A DNA stretch of 64,000 nt from Tabrizicola soli. GTDB taxonomy: Bacteria > Pseudomonadota > Alphaproteobacteria > Rhodobacterales > Rhodobacteraceae. The DNA lies in the NCBI RefSeq assembly GCF_015999335.1, contig NZ_JAEACP010000001.1, forward strand, positions 124,001 to 188,000. Reading direction: 5' to 3'. Under the pieces are notes generated by a model that saw only the letters and a program-made list of their open reading frames with translations, did no database searches and had not been told where the DNA came from. This document shows positions 14,448-24,100 of the stretch, one piece after another. Position 1 is the stretch's first letter, and every line of letters begins with the position of its first letter. The translations under genes and the position numbers were made by a program.

Positions 14448-15343
14448 ATATGCCCCGGCAAGGGGTGGCTGCGCAACGCCTCTGCCTTGGCATCCGGGGC
14501 CGGTTGATAGCGGAACCGGGCCGCCTGGGGCCGGAGTGCCGCAACCGCATTGGCCGCGTTCAAAGCAAGGTCACGGCTTGCGTATTCGATCAGTTCGCCC
14601 GAAGGCAAAAGCGCCTTGGCATAATCGGTCATCAAATCCGCAACATCGGTAAATGCCTTTGGGCTTTTGACCCAGCTGCGGTGGGTGCTTTCCGGGTAAT
14701 ATCGCTTGGTCAGAACAACCGCCGGCACATACCGGAAAGCCCCCGCCAGGCCAAGCGCAAAAAGCCAAGCCCGTTCGGAATGCATCAATCCGGGTGTGGC
14801 GCGAAACCTGAGCGCGTTCTGCTTGGCAAGCGCCGACCGGACCAGCCCCTTGAATGATCCCGGAAATCGCCCTGTCCAGAACATTGGCAGAATATCTTCC
14901 AACACCCAGCGTGACGTGCTGCTACCTTCGGCCAGATTCAATTCGTCACGGTCGGCTATCCGCTGGCCATCAAGTCCGATTGCGATGGTCTGACCAAAGG
15001 CGACAGCCGCGCCGGGGTCCTGCATCAGCACGGCAACAAGGGCCTCGACTCCGGCCTTGTCGATGGAATCGTCGTGGGGTAATATTCGCAGAAATCGCCC
15101 CTGCGCCGCCGAGATCAAGCCCGCGATGTTTTCGACCCAATTCGCATTGTCATCGGAGAGAAGCACCCTGACATTCGCCCTGTTTGCAAACATCCGTAGA
15201 AGGCGCTTACAATAGTCCTTGTCCCCGTTTCGGTCCGACAGGATGATTTCATCCCGGGGATCGACCAAGGCTTCGATATTCGCAACGATGACGTCATGAA
15301 ACCGGGCGGATTTATAAAGCGGGATTAAGTGGCTTACACGCAT
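14432..15343 (-). CDS. Family 2-like glycosyltransferase
   Basis: 303-residue GT-A-fold protein. The N-terminus MRVSHLIPLYKS matches the first strand of GT2 enzymes, DEIILSDRNGD follows, and RFLRILPHDDSIDKAG carries an acidic HDD motif in the position of the metal-binding DxD. There are no membrane segments, so a soluble or peripheral enzyme is likely. I used the ATG at 15343; an in-frame TTG two codons upstream is less likely. It overlaps the FAD oxidoreductase gene and lies 129 bp after the adenylation-carrier-thioesterase gene, a wider gap than any other in the island. Donor and acceptor are unknown. Confidence 0.72.
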   Translation of the reverse strand: MRVSHLIPLYKSARFHDVIVANIEALVDPRDEIILSDRNGDKDYCKRLLRMFANRANVRVLLSDDNANWVENIAGLISAAQGRFLRILPHDDSIDKAGVEALVAVLMQDPGAAVAFGQTIAIGLDGQRIADRDELNLAEGSSTSRWVLEDILPMFWTGRFPGSFKGLVRSALAKQNALRFRATPGLMHSERAWLFALGLAGAFRYVPAVVLTKRYYPESTHRSWVKSPKAFTDVADLMTDYAKALLPSGELIEYASRDLALNAANAVAALRPQAARFRYQPAPDAKAEALRSHPLPGHMWGKM

Positions 15344-15478
15344 TTCCAAGGCCCCATAGTTCGCCTCTCTATTCGGCGCGTCTTCGTCGAGGATGGCGCG
15401 TCGTATCCGCGGGATTCTTCGTAGCCGTTTATGCAGTCTGCCTGATCACGCAGAAACGGTAGGTCTTTCAGATGGTCA

Positions 15479-18280
15479 TTATGAGATCGCATTACCTGAC
15501 TCCGGCAGATCGGCCCATGTGCGAGATTGCGCGGCAGGGGCGAACCAGCCGTATCCTTCCTCGCAGAAACCGATCAGTGCACGCTGACCGGGGCGGGTTC
15601 CCGGCGGCATTTCCATCTTGAGTTCCAGCGTTCCCCCTGGCTCAATCGCGTGCGGCAGCCATACGCTTTGATCCGGCAGCCGCAAAGGACGCTCACAGGT
15701 CTCGGGATCCACCAGATGCAGGGTCACAGCCAGGCCCGTGACCTTGCCCGGCCCCCAACGAACCCGGCCCGGGTTGCCAATCCGGACATGTATCGCGCGA
15801 TTGCCGGGCAGCAAGTTCACGGCAAGTTCGACAGTCCTGAGCGCGGCAGGCACAAGCGGTGCTGGGTCGGTCGTCACGCGGTCGATCTCTTTGCCGATTT
15901 CGGCGGCGAGATGGGCGATCTGATTGCCCGAGAAGAACTCGCCATGTGCCCCCGGGATTTCCCTGCTTTCGATAGCGGGCGTGTAACGCGACCAGGCCTG
16001 CGTGGGCCGCCTGAAATGGAAGACCGGGTTGTGCCTGCGGCTGTCCTTGCCAAAGAGGGCCAGAATGCGTCCGGCATACGGATAGGGCTGCACCTTTTCC
16101 ATGAAGATGAGAGACCCCACGGCAATGCCGCCTTGCCACAGGCAATTCGCGAGATGTTGGGAAATTCGGCCTGCCTGGCAATTGCCACCGACCACGACCA
16201 GCGGGGGAAGGCCATAAGCCTCCAGGCTGCGCAGACAGGTTTCCGCGACAAATCTCTCGATGGCGGGATCGACGTTGCCGGGCGGCAAGATGCCGTTCAG
16301 GGAACGAAAGGCAAGCAGGGGTTGATCAGGCCCCAGTTCCCGGGCGAGGGCATCGGCCTCGCCATAATAGTTGAAGCACCAGATCAGCCATGGCCGGTTG
16401 CCCCTGCCGTTGTAGATCTTGACCAATCCATCGGAATCTATGGTTTCCCCCGTCGCTTGCGCCATAAGCGCAGACAGCTTTTCCAGAAGATCCTGTCGCC
16501 GGCTCTGTTCCTCTTGCGGCGCGGGGGCGATTGGACGCGCTTCACGCCAAAGGCGTTCCGGTGTGGTTTCGGCCGAGAACAGCCCGCGCAACGACAATCG
16601 GAACTGGCGCGCGACCTGCAACTCGATTTCAAGGAGGGTCAGAGAGTCAGCGCCCAGCCTGGCGAGCGTTTCCCGCGGATCTACCTGGGTCTTCAGCGCG
16701 TCGTCCCAGATTGCCAGATAGGACGGGGGCAAACCGACCTCGCCAGACGAAGGAGCCTGTTCAGCCGCCAGCGCATGCAGGCGCGCATTGTCCACCTTGA
16801 AGTTCCCGAGCCGGGGAAGCTTGCCAAGGACCAGGACACGGTCGGGGACAAGATGAGGCGGCAGGTTTGCTGCCATGGCCGCCCTGAGCTGATCCTCGGC
16901 CAAAGGCTGCCGCTCTGTCGCCTCGACGAAGCCAAAGGTGCGGACGCGCTCGCCGTCGGTTTCAACCACCAGCGCGGCTTCGGCCACACCGGGCAGGCGA
17001 CGCAAGGCGGCCTCGATATCGACCGGGTCAAAGCGGTAGCCGCGCACCTTGATCTGGCGGTCGGCACGGCCGCAGAAATCGAGCAGGCCATCCGGGCGCA
17101 AACGGCCGAGATCCCCGGGACGGAAACGCCTCTGGTCTGGATGGTCGGTGCAGGAGGGAAACGCCTGGGCGGTCAGTTCGGGGTCGTTCCAATACCCACG
17201 TGCCATAAAGGCGCTTGTGACCTCGATCTGACCGACCTTCCCGGGTGCGACTTCGGCGCCATCGTCGCCGATCAGCCGCATGTCGCGATCTGCGATGGCA
17301 TGGCCCACCGGAACAAGCGGGGTATCGGGCAGCCAGTTTTCCGGAATGCTCCAGTGCCGGTAGAGCGTCGCACATTCTGTCGAGCCGATCCCGGTATAGA
17401 TTCGGCAACCTGGCGACAGGGATCGCCGCAGATCGGCCAGATCCTGTGCCAGAAACCTGTCGCCCGCCGTATAGACCACTCGCGCAAAAGGGGCGATCCG
17501 TGAGCCGGCCGACCGCATGAGCCCCCGCAGAACCGGCGGCATGGCGTGAAGGATGGTGACCTGCCGCCGGGACAGGTCGGACAGGACCTTTGCCAGCCCT
17601 TCGCCGCGCAGGTCCGCCATGCTGAGCGAAGCGCCATTCAACAAGGCTCCATAGATGTCGCGCAAGGCGCCATTCACGCTGGGCGAGTAGAGCAGACTCG
17701 ATCGGTCGGCAGGGGTGATTGAGATCGCCTGCGAATACTGAAGGACATCATGCATGAGGCCGCGCTGATCCTGCCAGACGCATTTGGGCGCCCCGGTCGA
17801 CCCGGATGTCAGCAGTATGTAGGCCGGGTCATTCGCACCGCCGATCAGGGGAGGGTCCGCCAGCACCGGCAGGGCAACGGCCGACAGTCCGTATGTCCCG
17901 GCGGAAAGGCCGGCCAGCGCGTCCTCCGTCCTGCCGATGACCAGGCGGGCGCCGCAGTGGTCGATGGCACGGCGAAGGGGGGCGAGCGGAAAGCCGGGAT
18001 CCAACGGCAGATAGGGCCGCCCGGTCGCCAGGGCGCCCAGCATTGCCGCCACCACATCGCGACCGGGAGCGAGGAATAGGGCCACGGGCTCGCCCCGCGG
18101 GACCTTGTGCGCGATGACGGCGGCGTATCGGCGCGCCAGCCGGTCCAAGTCCTGATAGGTCATCACGCCGCGATCATCCACAAGCGCGGCCGATTGCGGA
18201 CAGGTGGCGACCACATCGGAGAACCGTGTGTATAGACCGCGTTCGAGGTGGTCGCGGTCAAGCGGCGGCAGGCTGGTCAT
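15479..18280 (-). CDS. NRPS-like adenylation / carrier / thioesterase protein
   Basis: 933 residues in one chain. Adenylation domain about 20-500: core A3 LLTSGSTGAPK (156-166), A5 YTGIGSTE (295-302), A7 RPGDLGRL (387-394) and a variant A10 PRLGNFKVD with Lys495. Carrier domain about 520-580 with LGADSL, Ser546 being the 4'-phosphopantetheine site. Alpha/beta-hydrolase (thioesterase) about 625-800, in which the nucleophile elbow reads G-N-C-Q-A with Cys701 where Ser is usual, plus GAHGEFF with a candidate catalytic His779. A beta-rich tail of about 120 residues follows. The A4 motif reads YSPS, not FDxS, so the amino-group-binding Asp is absent. The ATG at 18280 was chosen because the stop of the upstream gene is 2 bases before it. 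It probably activates and off-loads one acyl or amino-acyl unit. Confidence 0.85.
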   Translation of the reverse strand: MTSLPPLDRDHLERGLYTRFSDVVATCPQSAALVDDRGVMTYQDLDRLARRYAAVIAHKVPRGEPVALFLAPGRDVVAAMLGALATGRPYLPLDPGFPLAPLRRAIDHCGARLVIGRTEDALAGLSAGTYGLSAVALPVLADPPLIGGANDPAYILLTSGSTGAPKCVWQDQRGLMHDVLQYSQAISITPADRSSLLYSPSVNGALRDIYGALLNGASLSMADLRGEGLAKVLSDLSRRQVTILHAMPPVLRGLMRSAGSRIAPFARVVYTAGDRFLAQDLADLRRSLSPGCRIYTGIGSTECATLYRHWSIPENWLPDTPLVPVGHAIADRDMRLIGDDGAEVAPGKVGQIEVTSAFMARGYWNDPELTAQAFPSCTDHPDQRRFRPGDLGRLRPDGLLDFCGRADRQIKVRGYRFDPVDIEAALRRLPGVAEAALVVETDGERVRTFGFVEATERQPLAEDQLRAAMAANLPPHLVPDRVLVLGKLPRLGNFKVDNARLHALAAEQAPSSGEVGLPPSYLAIWDDALKTQVDPRETLARLGADSLTLLEIELQVARQFRLSLRGLFSAETTPERLWREARPIAPAPQEEQSRRQDLLEKLSALMAQATGETIDSDGLVKIYNGRGNRPWLIWCFNYYGEADALARELGPDQPLLAFRSLNGILPPGNVDPAIERFVAETCLRSLEAYGLPPLVVVGGNCQAGRISQHLANCLWQGGIAVGSLIFMEKVQPYPYAGRILALFGKDSRRHNPVFHFRRPTQAWSRYTPAIESREIPGAHGEFFSGNQIAHLAAEIGKEIDRVTTDPAPLVPAALRTVELAVNLLPGNRAIHVRIGNPGRVRWGPGKVTGLAVTLHLVDPETCERPLRLPDQSVWLPHAIEPGGTLELKMEMPPGTRPGQRALIGFCEEGYGWFAPAAQSRTWADLPESGNAIS

Positions 18281-18282
18281 GA

Positions 18283-19278
18283 TCAAGGATCTACCGGGCA
18301 ACGGGCCGCGGCCAGGGCGGCGTGGATGTTCTGGTCCGGCGTGTCGGGTCGCAATACGCAGCCGGCGCCGAGGGTGAATATCCGTCCCCGCATCTGTTCG
18401 CGCAGCGTCCGTGTCGCGGTGATGATTTCGGATACCGTTGCTGTGGCCAGCCAATCTGGACGCGGCCCCGCCGATAAGGAAAGGTCAGGCGCCTTGAGAG
18501 CCTCTGACCACAGGACCGGGTTGTCGTCCGGAGAAAAATGCAAGATCGCTTCGGGGAAGGCGTGGGCAAGCGCGGGGGGATGGTCATGGCCATGCAGATG
18601 AACAAAGTTCAACGCTCCGGGGCCGGTTTCGGCGAGGCACGCCAGATCGTCGGGCAGACCGAGGCGCCAGTAGTCGCCTTCAGGGTCTTCGCCAGCGCCG
18701 GCATGCTGGATGGCCAGGAAGATCCCATCGACACCCGCCTCTCGAAAATCATGGATCAGCCGCTTTGTGCGCGCGCATAGCGCGCTCAGGCCAATGGCGA
18801 CGGCCTCGGGGTGCTCTTGCAGATGGTGGCGCCAAACCCCGCGGCTCAGGGTCCGTGCCTGGAAGAGCGGATCGAATATCGACTGTAGCACCGGAACCTC
18901 GGGCGAGACCCGCGCCCTGATCGCGCGCGCCGCCTGGAGATGTTCCGAGACATGCCGCGCGTTCCGGGACGTTTCCGCAAGGCGGAGCCAGTGTTCCGGC
19001 TGTGTGATCGCAGGCGCGCCGAAGACCCGGCGGCCCAGGCTGTCGCCGGCCCAAGCATCTTCCTGGCCCAGGTCGCGCAGCTGAAAGCTCGAGGCCGGCG
19101 TTATCTTGACAAGATCAGAGCGGAAATCCTGCTGGAACTTGCAGGTCGCCGCGACAAGCGTCTCTGCCCGCTGGTCCGCCACCGGATGATGCCGCCAATA
19201 GGCGACCGGAACGGGGACGTCCATCCTGCCCGATCCGAACCCCGCGACGATGTCCAGAAAATGAGAAACGGCTGCCAT
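18283..19278 (-). CDS. Uroporphyrinogen decarboxylase/corrinoid methyltransferase-like protein
   Basis: 331 residues (348 if the GTG at 19329 is used). It resembles the UROD superfamily, which includes haem-pathway decarboxylases and MtaA/CmuA-type methylcobamide methyltransferases: N-terminal FLDIVAGF...VPVPVAYWRHHP, a central AGVDGIFLAIQHA strand and the C-terminal GAGCVLRPDTPDQNIHAALAAAR closure. Methyltransferase members bind zinc through an H-x-C-G motif; here the equivalent stretch reads HLHG followed by HDH. The ATG at 19278 gives a normal family N-terminus and a 4-base gap from the upstream stop; the GTG would overlap it by 47 bases. It is too divergent for hemE. A role in methyl transfer or decarboxylation of a pathway intermediate is inferred only. 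Confidence 0.7.
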   Translation of the reverse strand: MAAVSHFLDIVAGFGSGRMDVPVPVAYWRHHPVADQRAETLVAATCKFQQDFRSDLVKITPASSFQLRDLGQEDAWAGDSLGRRVFGAPAITQPEHWLRLAETSRNARHVSEHLQAARAIRARVSPEVPVLQSIFDPLFQARTLSRGVWRHHLQEHPEAVAIGLSALCARTKRLIHDFREAGVDGIFLAIQHAGAGEDPEGDYWRLGLPDDLACLAETGPGALNFVHLHGHDHPPALAHAFPEAILHFSPDDNPVLWSEALKAPDLSLSAGPRPDWLATATVSEIITATRTLREQMRGRIFTLGAGCVLRPDTPDQNIHAALAAARCPVDP

Positions 19279-19282
19279 GCCC

Positions 19283-21136
19283 TCAGCCCGAAGGTCGATC
19301 ACTTGTGGCAAGGCGCGTGTCGTTTCCACGGGGGCGCCGCTCCACGAGGGAAAGGCAATCCAGGCCCGTCACGGTGCCCCACGGGATGACCTGCTGAGCG
19401 ATGACTTCGAACCCGTGCCGGTTCGCCATCTCGGCGAGGCGCGCCGCCGACATGGAGGCGCGTCCGTGCGGCCGGTCGTGCATGGCAACCGTGTCGTCGA
19501 ACAGAAAATTGGAATGGTGAAGGAGAGCCAGCCCCCCGTCGCGCAGCACCTGGGCCGTTTCTGCCAGGAAGGTGTCGAGGTTCGTCTCGGGCATCTGGAC
19601 GAGGCAGTCATAGCTGAACAGGCTGTCCACTGTCCCCTCGTCGCACTCCGGCAGGTACTTTTCGTTTGCCGTGCGGCAGGTGACGTTTGCGACGGATTCC
19701 AGCCGGGCCCGCGCATTTGCAGACACATCCGCAGTTGCGGCGATGGCGACGACTTCATGTGCAAGTTCCGCGGCCCGGCCCGCGTGCGCGCCGTCGCCGG
19801 CGAAGAACGCCACCATCCGACCCGGGTCGAGTTTGTCGAACAATGGTCTGAAGCTCCAGGGGCGCTGCCAGAAGATGTGGCTCCAGTCCTGCGGGACAGC
19901 GGACTGATCCAGGTCGGAGGCGGGGTCGTTGGCCGGATCGCGCAGGGCCACCTCGTCAGGAAGCAGCCTTCGGGCCAAGGTGCAAACCGAGTCCACCAGA
20001 TCCGGCACAGGTCTAGCCCGGTTCTTCAGCTGGACGGCAACATCCCTGATGACACAGGCGTCGTCGTATTCGATCACCGGATCGAGAAACAGGAAGTGGT
20101 TATACGCCCGCGCCACCAAAGTGCCAGTGTCATCGGTCATGTTGAAGGCGATGCCGGTATCCGCCATCGCCGCACGCAGTTCATCCCGAAGATCATCAAC
20201 GCCATCGAGAAGAAACTGCTCGATCCTGCTTTCCAGAACAGCCCCGGGCAGGGGCGTTTCGGGAACGGGAGCGTCACGGAAGTCGATGCCAAAGCTGTCG
20301 TGCAGCCAGTCGATTTCGGCACGCGAACAGAAGGAGGCGGCAAGTTCGTCGGGCAGCCTGAACTTTGGTCCGGGTATCGCGGATTGCAGCCAGACATACA
20401 GACGGATCCAGCCCTTCGCCAATCCGGGATGGCCCACGAGCACAGGCAGCCTCACGCGGAGCAGATTGAGCAGCCGGATAGAATCCAGCGAACCTGCGGG
20501 ATTCTCCTGGGTGCCAAGATCCACATGCTCGAGGCCGAACTCGGCCGCGAAATCGGCGACAACCGAGCCTTGCGGAAATCGGCTCAGGTCATAGGCCTTG
20601 AGCTTGAACGCGTCGCTGCCAAATATGGTCTGAAAGGCTTTGAAGTTGTCGCGATATTTAACCGCTCGCTGAAGCCGCGTACCTCTACCTTTCACACATT
20701 GCTGGATGATAGCGCTGGCGAAGGACATCGGGTCACGGACATAGCCAATGACCCGAAGAGAGCCGGACGCGGCAGAAAGGCGCTCCCATAATGCCTGGAT
20801 GCCTGCGCCGTCGAAACTAGACAGCACCTCTCCGGAAAGGATCAGGCGCTTGCGTTCCATTGCAAGTTCGCTTTCCAGCAGCAGGCTATAATGCGCGCGC
20901 GCCGTCTCCTCTTCGCTGGCCGTCTGCCCCAGGAAATTAACCCTACGATTCGCCTCCTGCCCCCTCCCGTCGCCGAAGATCGCGTCGAGGGCGATGGAAT
21001 GGTTGCAATCGCCAAGCCGAGCGTATCGAGTGCCATTGCGATCATAGTTCGCCAATGCCGTCTGGATCGCGGTCGATCCGGTTTTTGGCATGCCGATGTG
21101 CAGGATGATCTCCCGATCGCGCTGGTTCCAAGTCAC
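19283..21136 (-). CDS. Sulfotransferase-methyltransferase fusion protein
   Basis: 617 residues. The first half is a PAPS sulfotransferase-like domain: the 5'-phosphosulfate loop IGMPKTGST (14-22) and the 3'-phosphate motif GYVRDPMSFASAI (131-143). The second half, from about residue 435, looks like a class I SAM methyltransferase with a degenerate motif I (FFAGDGAHAGRAAEL), an acidic strand about 30 residues later, the motif IV-like FSYDCLVQMPE and the LRDGGLALLHHSN strand. The start is a GTG at 21136 with GGAAGGAG 8 bases upstream, 4 bases after the preceding stop. A single chain with both activities would suit sulfation and methylation of one sugar or peptide acceptor. The methyltransferase call is weaker than the sulfotransferase call. 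Confidence 0.75.
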   Translation of the reverse strand: MTWNQRDREIILHIGMPKTGSTAIQTALANYDRNGTRYARLGDCNHSIALDAIFGDGRGQEANRRVNFLGQTASEEETARAHYSLLLESELAMERKRLILSGEVLSSFDGAGIQALWERLSAASGSLRVIGYVRDPMSFASAIIQQCVKGRGTRLQRAVKYRDNFKAFQTIFGSDAFKLKAYDLSRFPQGSVVADFAAEFGLEHVDLGTQENPAGSLDSIRLLNLLRVRLPVLVGHPGLAKGWIRLYVWLQSAIPGPKFRLPDELAASFCSRAEIDWLHDSFGIDFRDAPVPETPLPGAVLESRIEQFLLDGVDDLRDELRAAMADTGIAFNMTDDTGTLVARAYNHFLFLDPVIEYDDACVIRDVAVQLKNRARPVPDLVDSVCTLARRLLPDEVALRDPANDPASDLDQSAVPQDWSHIFWQRPWSFRPLFDKLDPGRMVAFFAGDGAHAGRAAELAHEVVAIAATADVSANARARLESVANVTCRTANEKYLPECDEGTVDSLFSYDCLVQMPETNLDTFLAETAQVLRDGGLALLHHSNFLFDDTVAMHDRPHGRASMSAARLAEMANRHGFEVIAQQVIPWGTVTGLDCLSLVERRPRGNDTRLATSDRPSG

Positions 21137-21140
21137 GCCG

Positions 21141-24100
21141 TCACTCCTTCCCGCTCGGACGACAGCTCGAAGGGCCTCGGGCTATCCGGCCGCAGGCTTC
21201 CGAGAATATCGCCTCGTATTCCCTGACAAGGTGGTCCATGCTGAAAGCATGCGTGGAACGGACCGCGCATGTCCGAGCTGCGGCAAGACGTGCCTCGTCG
21301 GACAGAAGCGCGATCAGCTTCTCACATATTGCATCCGTCATTTCCGCCGGTCGAAGCCGGTGGGAAACGAGTTGATCATCCCCGCCGCCACCGGCTGCGA
21401 TCATCCTTGGGATGGCTCCGATGTCCGTCGCCAATACGGGAATCCCGGCGGCAAAACATTCCAGCAGGAACAGGGGAAAGCTTTCCCCCGCGAAGGTGCT
21501 GGGCAAGACGCCCAGGTCAAAAGCATGCAGCATGCGCCGGGGCTCCTCGATGAAGCCGAGGTGGTAAACCCAGGGCATCGAGCGGATCAGGGGGGAAAGC
21601 CGTGCCACTTCCGGCCCGTCGCCAATCAGAACGATGACAATGTTGCGGGCGCTTGCTTCGCGCGCCTTGCGAACCGCTTCGATCGCAGTTTCCCATCCCT
21701 TTTCCGAAATGGCCCGAGACGCGATGACCAGCGCGAATGCATCTAGCGGAAGGCCCAGTTCGCGGCGAAGCGCATCTCTATCCTGAAGATGGGAATTGCA
21801 TTCCGGCAGCGCATTGAAGATGGGTCTGACCTGGGCGTCCCTTAGGCCCAGCGAGGCAAGCGGGTTCAGGTTCTTTTCGTCGAGATAAAGCCAGTTGGTG
21901 ACATTCCTGCTCAAATACGCGCCGTGGGCGGGTATCTTGTCCGCCACGCTTTCGTATCCACCGTGCAGACTCGCGATCAGCGGCAGGTCGAGTTCGTGAC
22001 CACCGGCCGCCAGCCGCAAGTCCAGGCTGACGTTGTGCGAGTTCAGGACATCAAACCGGAAGGCGCGGAAGAAACCAGCCGGATCGCCCTGGATTTCACG
22101 CCAGCTAACAACCGGGATATCCTTGCGCAATTCCGTCCGGATCGAAGGCGCGCCGATGCGGATCTGATCTTCGACGACCAGATAGGTCACATAGTGGCCT
22201 CTTGCCCGCAGGGCGTTTGCCAGCTGAAGCGGAACCTTCTCGCCCCCGCCGGGCTTGAAACTGTCCGCGCCGATGCAGATCCGCAGGGGCTGGTTCTTCA
22301 GCTTGGCCAAGGGCGCGATCTCGTCCCTGAACAGCATGAGACGTTCTGGCGAAAAGAAGCTGGACAACCGCTGACAATGCGCCTCGATGGCAGTCTGGCC
22401 CAGACCATATTCCGCGGCGATGTCCGAAAGAACCTTGCGATGTTCCGCCAGATGGGTTTCGCCGAAAAGGGATGACCTTGACCGTCCCGTCTCACGAATC
22501 CGGAACTGCGACCGCGCAAGCCGCCGATAGGCAAACTGCCCGCCACGAAGCACCATGGCGTAGAAATACCAGTCTCCGGCAAACCGATAGCTGGTCAGCC
22601 TGTCGCGTTCCGCCTGCGTCAAGACGGGTTTGCGGAAGACCGCCCCGGCCGCATTCGCGATCAGATTGCGCGAGACGAAGTCGTGCTCGAACAGGCGCGC
22701 CGCGGGTAGGGTGGCCGAGCGGTCGCGCGTCAGGTGGTCAAGTCCCTGCCAGTAGTGTTCAAGATCGTCGCGCGACCTGCCGTCGGGTCCGATCGCCTCG
22801 ATACGGCCACAGGCCAGCATGACATCCTCGCGCTGGAAGACGGGCAGCAGATTGGCAAGGAACCCGGAGTCCGCACAATCGTCGGTTTCAGCGATCCAGA
22901 TCAGGTCGTGGCTGGCAGCGTCGATCCCTTTCAGCCACTGGCCGAACACGGAGCCGCTGTTCCTCTCGCCCGCGATGATCCGATAGGGGATATTGCCGCC
23001 TTGAAGGATTTCCGCCGCGATCTTGAGGCTGTCGTCATCCGACCCATCGTCGAGAAAGACGATCTCGTCCGGGGGACGGCTCTGGTTCAGGACCGAAGCC
23101 AGGCGGAGGGGCAGATAGGTCTCGTGGTTGTAGCAGGGCAGAACCGCGGTGACGCGCAGGTCCGCCGGTCGCTGGTGCAGCACGCGCGAAACCGTGTTCA
23201 GATAGGCCGCACCGAAATGGACATCCGGCTCGAGATACGCACCCTCCGCCCATTCGTTCCAGGCATTGATGCACAGCAGCGGTTCGCCCGCCACAGGATG
23301 CGCATTGGCCTCTCGGACGGCCCATTCCAGCCATTGCCGGAACTTTTCGGGGGTCGAGCCTGCGACGGCCGTCCCATGCCCCGGACGCCGGGCCTCGTTG
23401 TCCCATGACGGAAACACCGATCGGATCAACGGCAGTTCGTCACGCGTGTTGTGAATCGCCGCTTCGGTCACATCGTCGTAATCGTAGACCGCGCCGGCAT
23501 GACGGTCGTCCAGAAGATCGAGTTCGGAGGTGACGTCTTGGGCCGTTGCAAAGATCCCATGTGGCGGAAACTCTATGGCGCCGTCCAGCCCAAAGACCGC
23601 CGGATCCTTTTCCCCAAAGGCACGCGCCATGAATATCAGCGGCGCTTCCCCATGACGCAGTTCGAAGAGGTCGCGCCATCGTGCCACCCGGTTCAGGCAA
23701 TCCGGCACATGGCCGGGCCGATAGATGAACCACAGCGGCCGGCCGCCGAGGCGGATATACCGCTCATCCCGGAAATGACGGGCAAGATCGTCGATCAGGG
23801 CCTCGTCGTCTTCCGTCCGGTAACTCTGTTGCAGCAGGACGTCACGTTCCGCGCCATCCCAGGTGCGGGTCCAGTTTTCATTCGCCCACATCAATGCGAA
23901 GGGCATGGCAAGGGTGGGATCGGCCAGAAACCGTTCCATCGGCGTTTCCAGAACCCGCCTGCCGTCGAACCAGTAGTGATAGAAACAGAAACCGTGGATC
24001 CCGGCATCGCGCGCCAGTTCGATTTGCCGACGCATGACACCGCTTTCCGCAAGGTCATAGAAGCCGAGATCCCGAGGCAGACGCGGTTGCAGGTGACCTG

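Noticed and set aside
15527-17503. 658-codon plus-strand frame opposite the NRPS-like gene
   Set aside because: No recognisable domain; the minus strand carries complete adenylation and carrier motifs.
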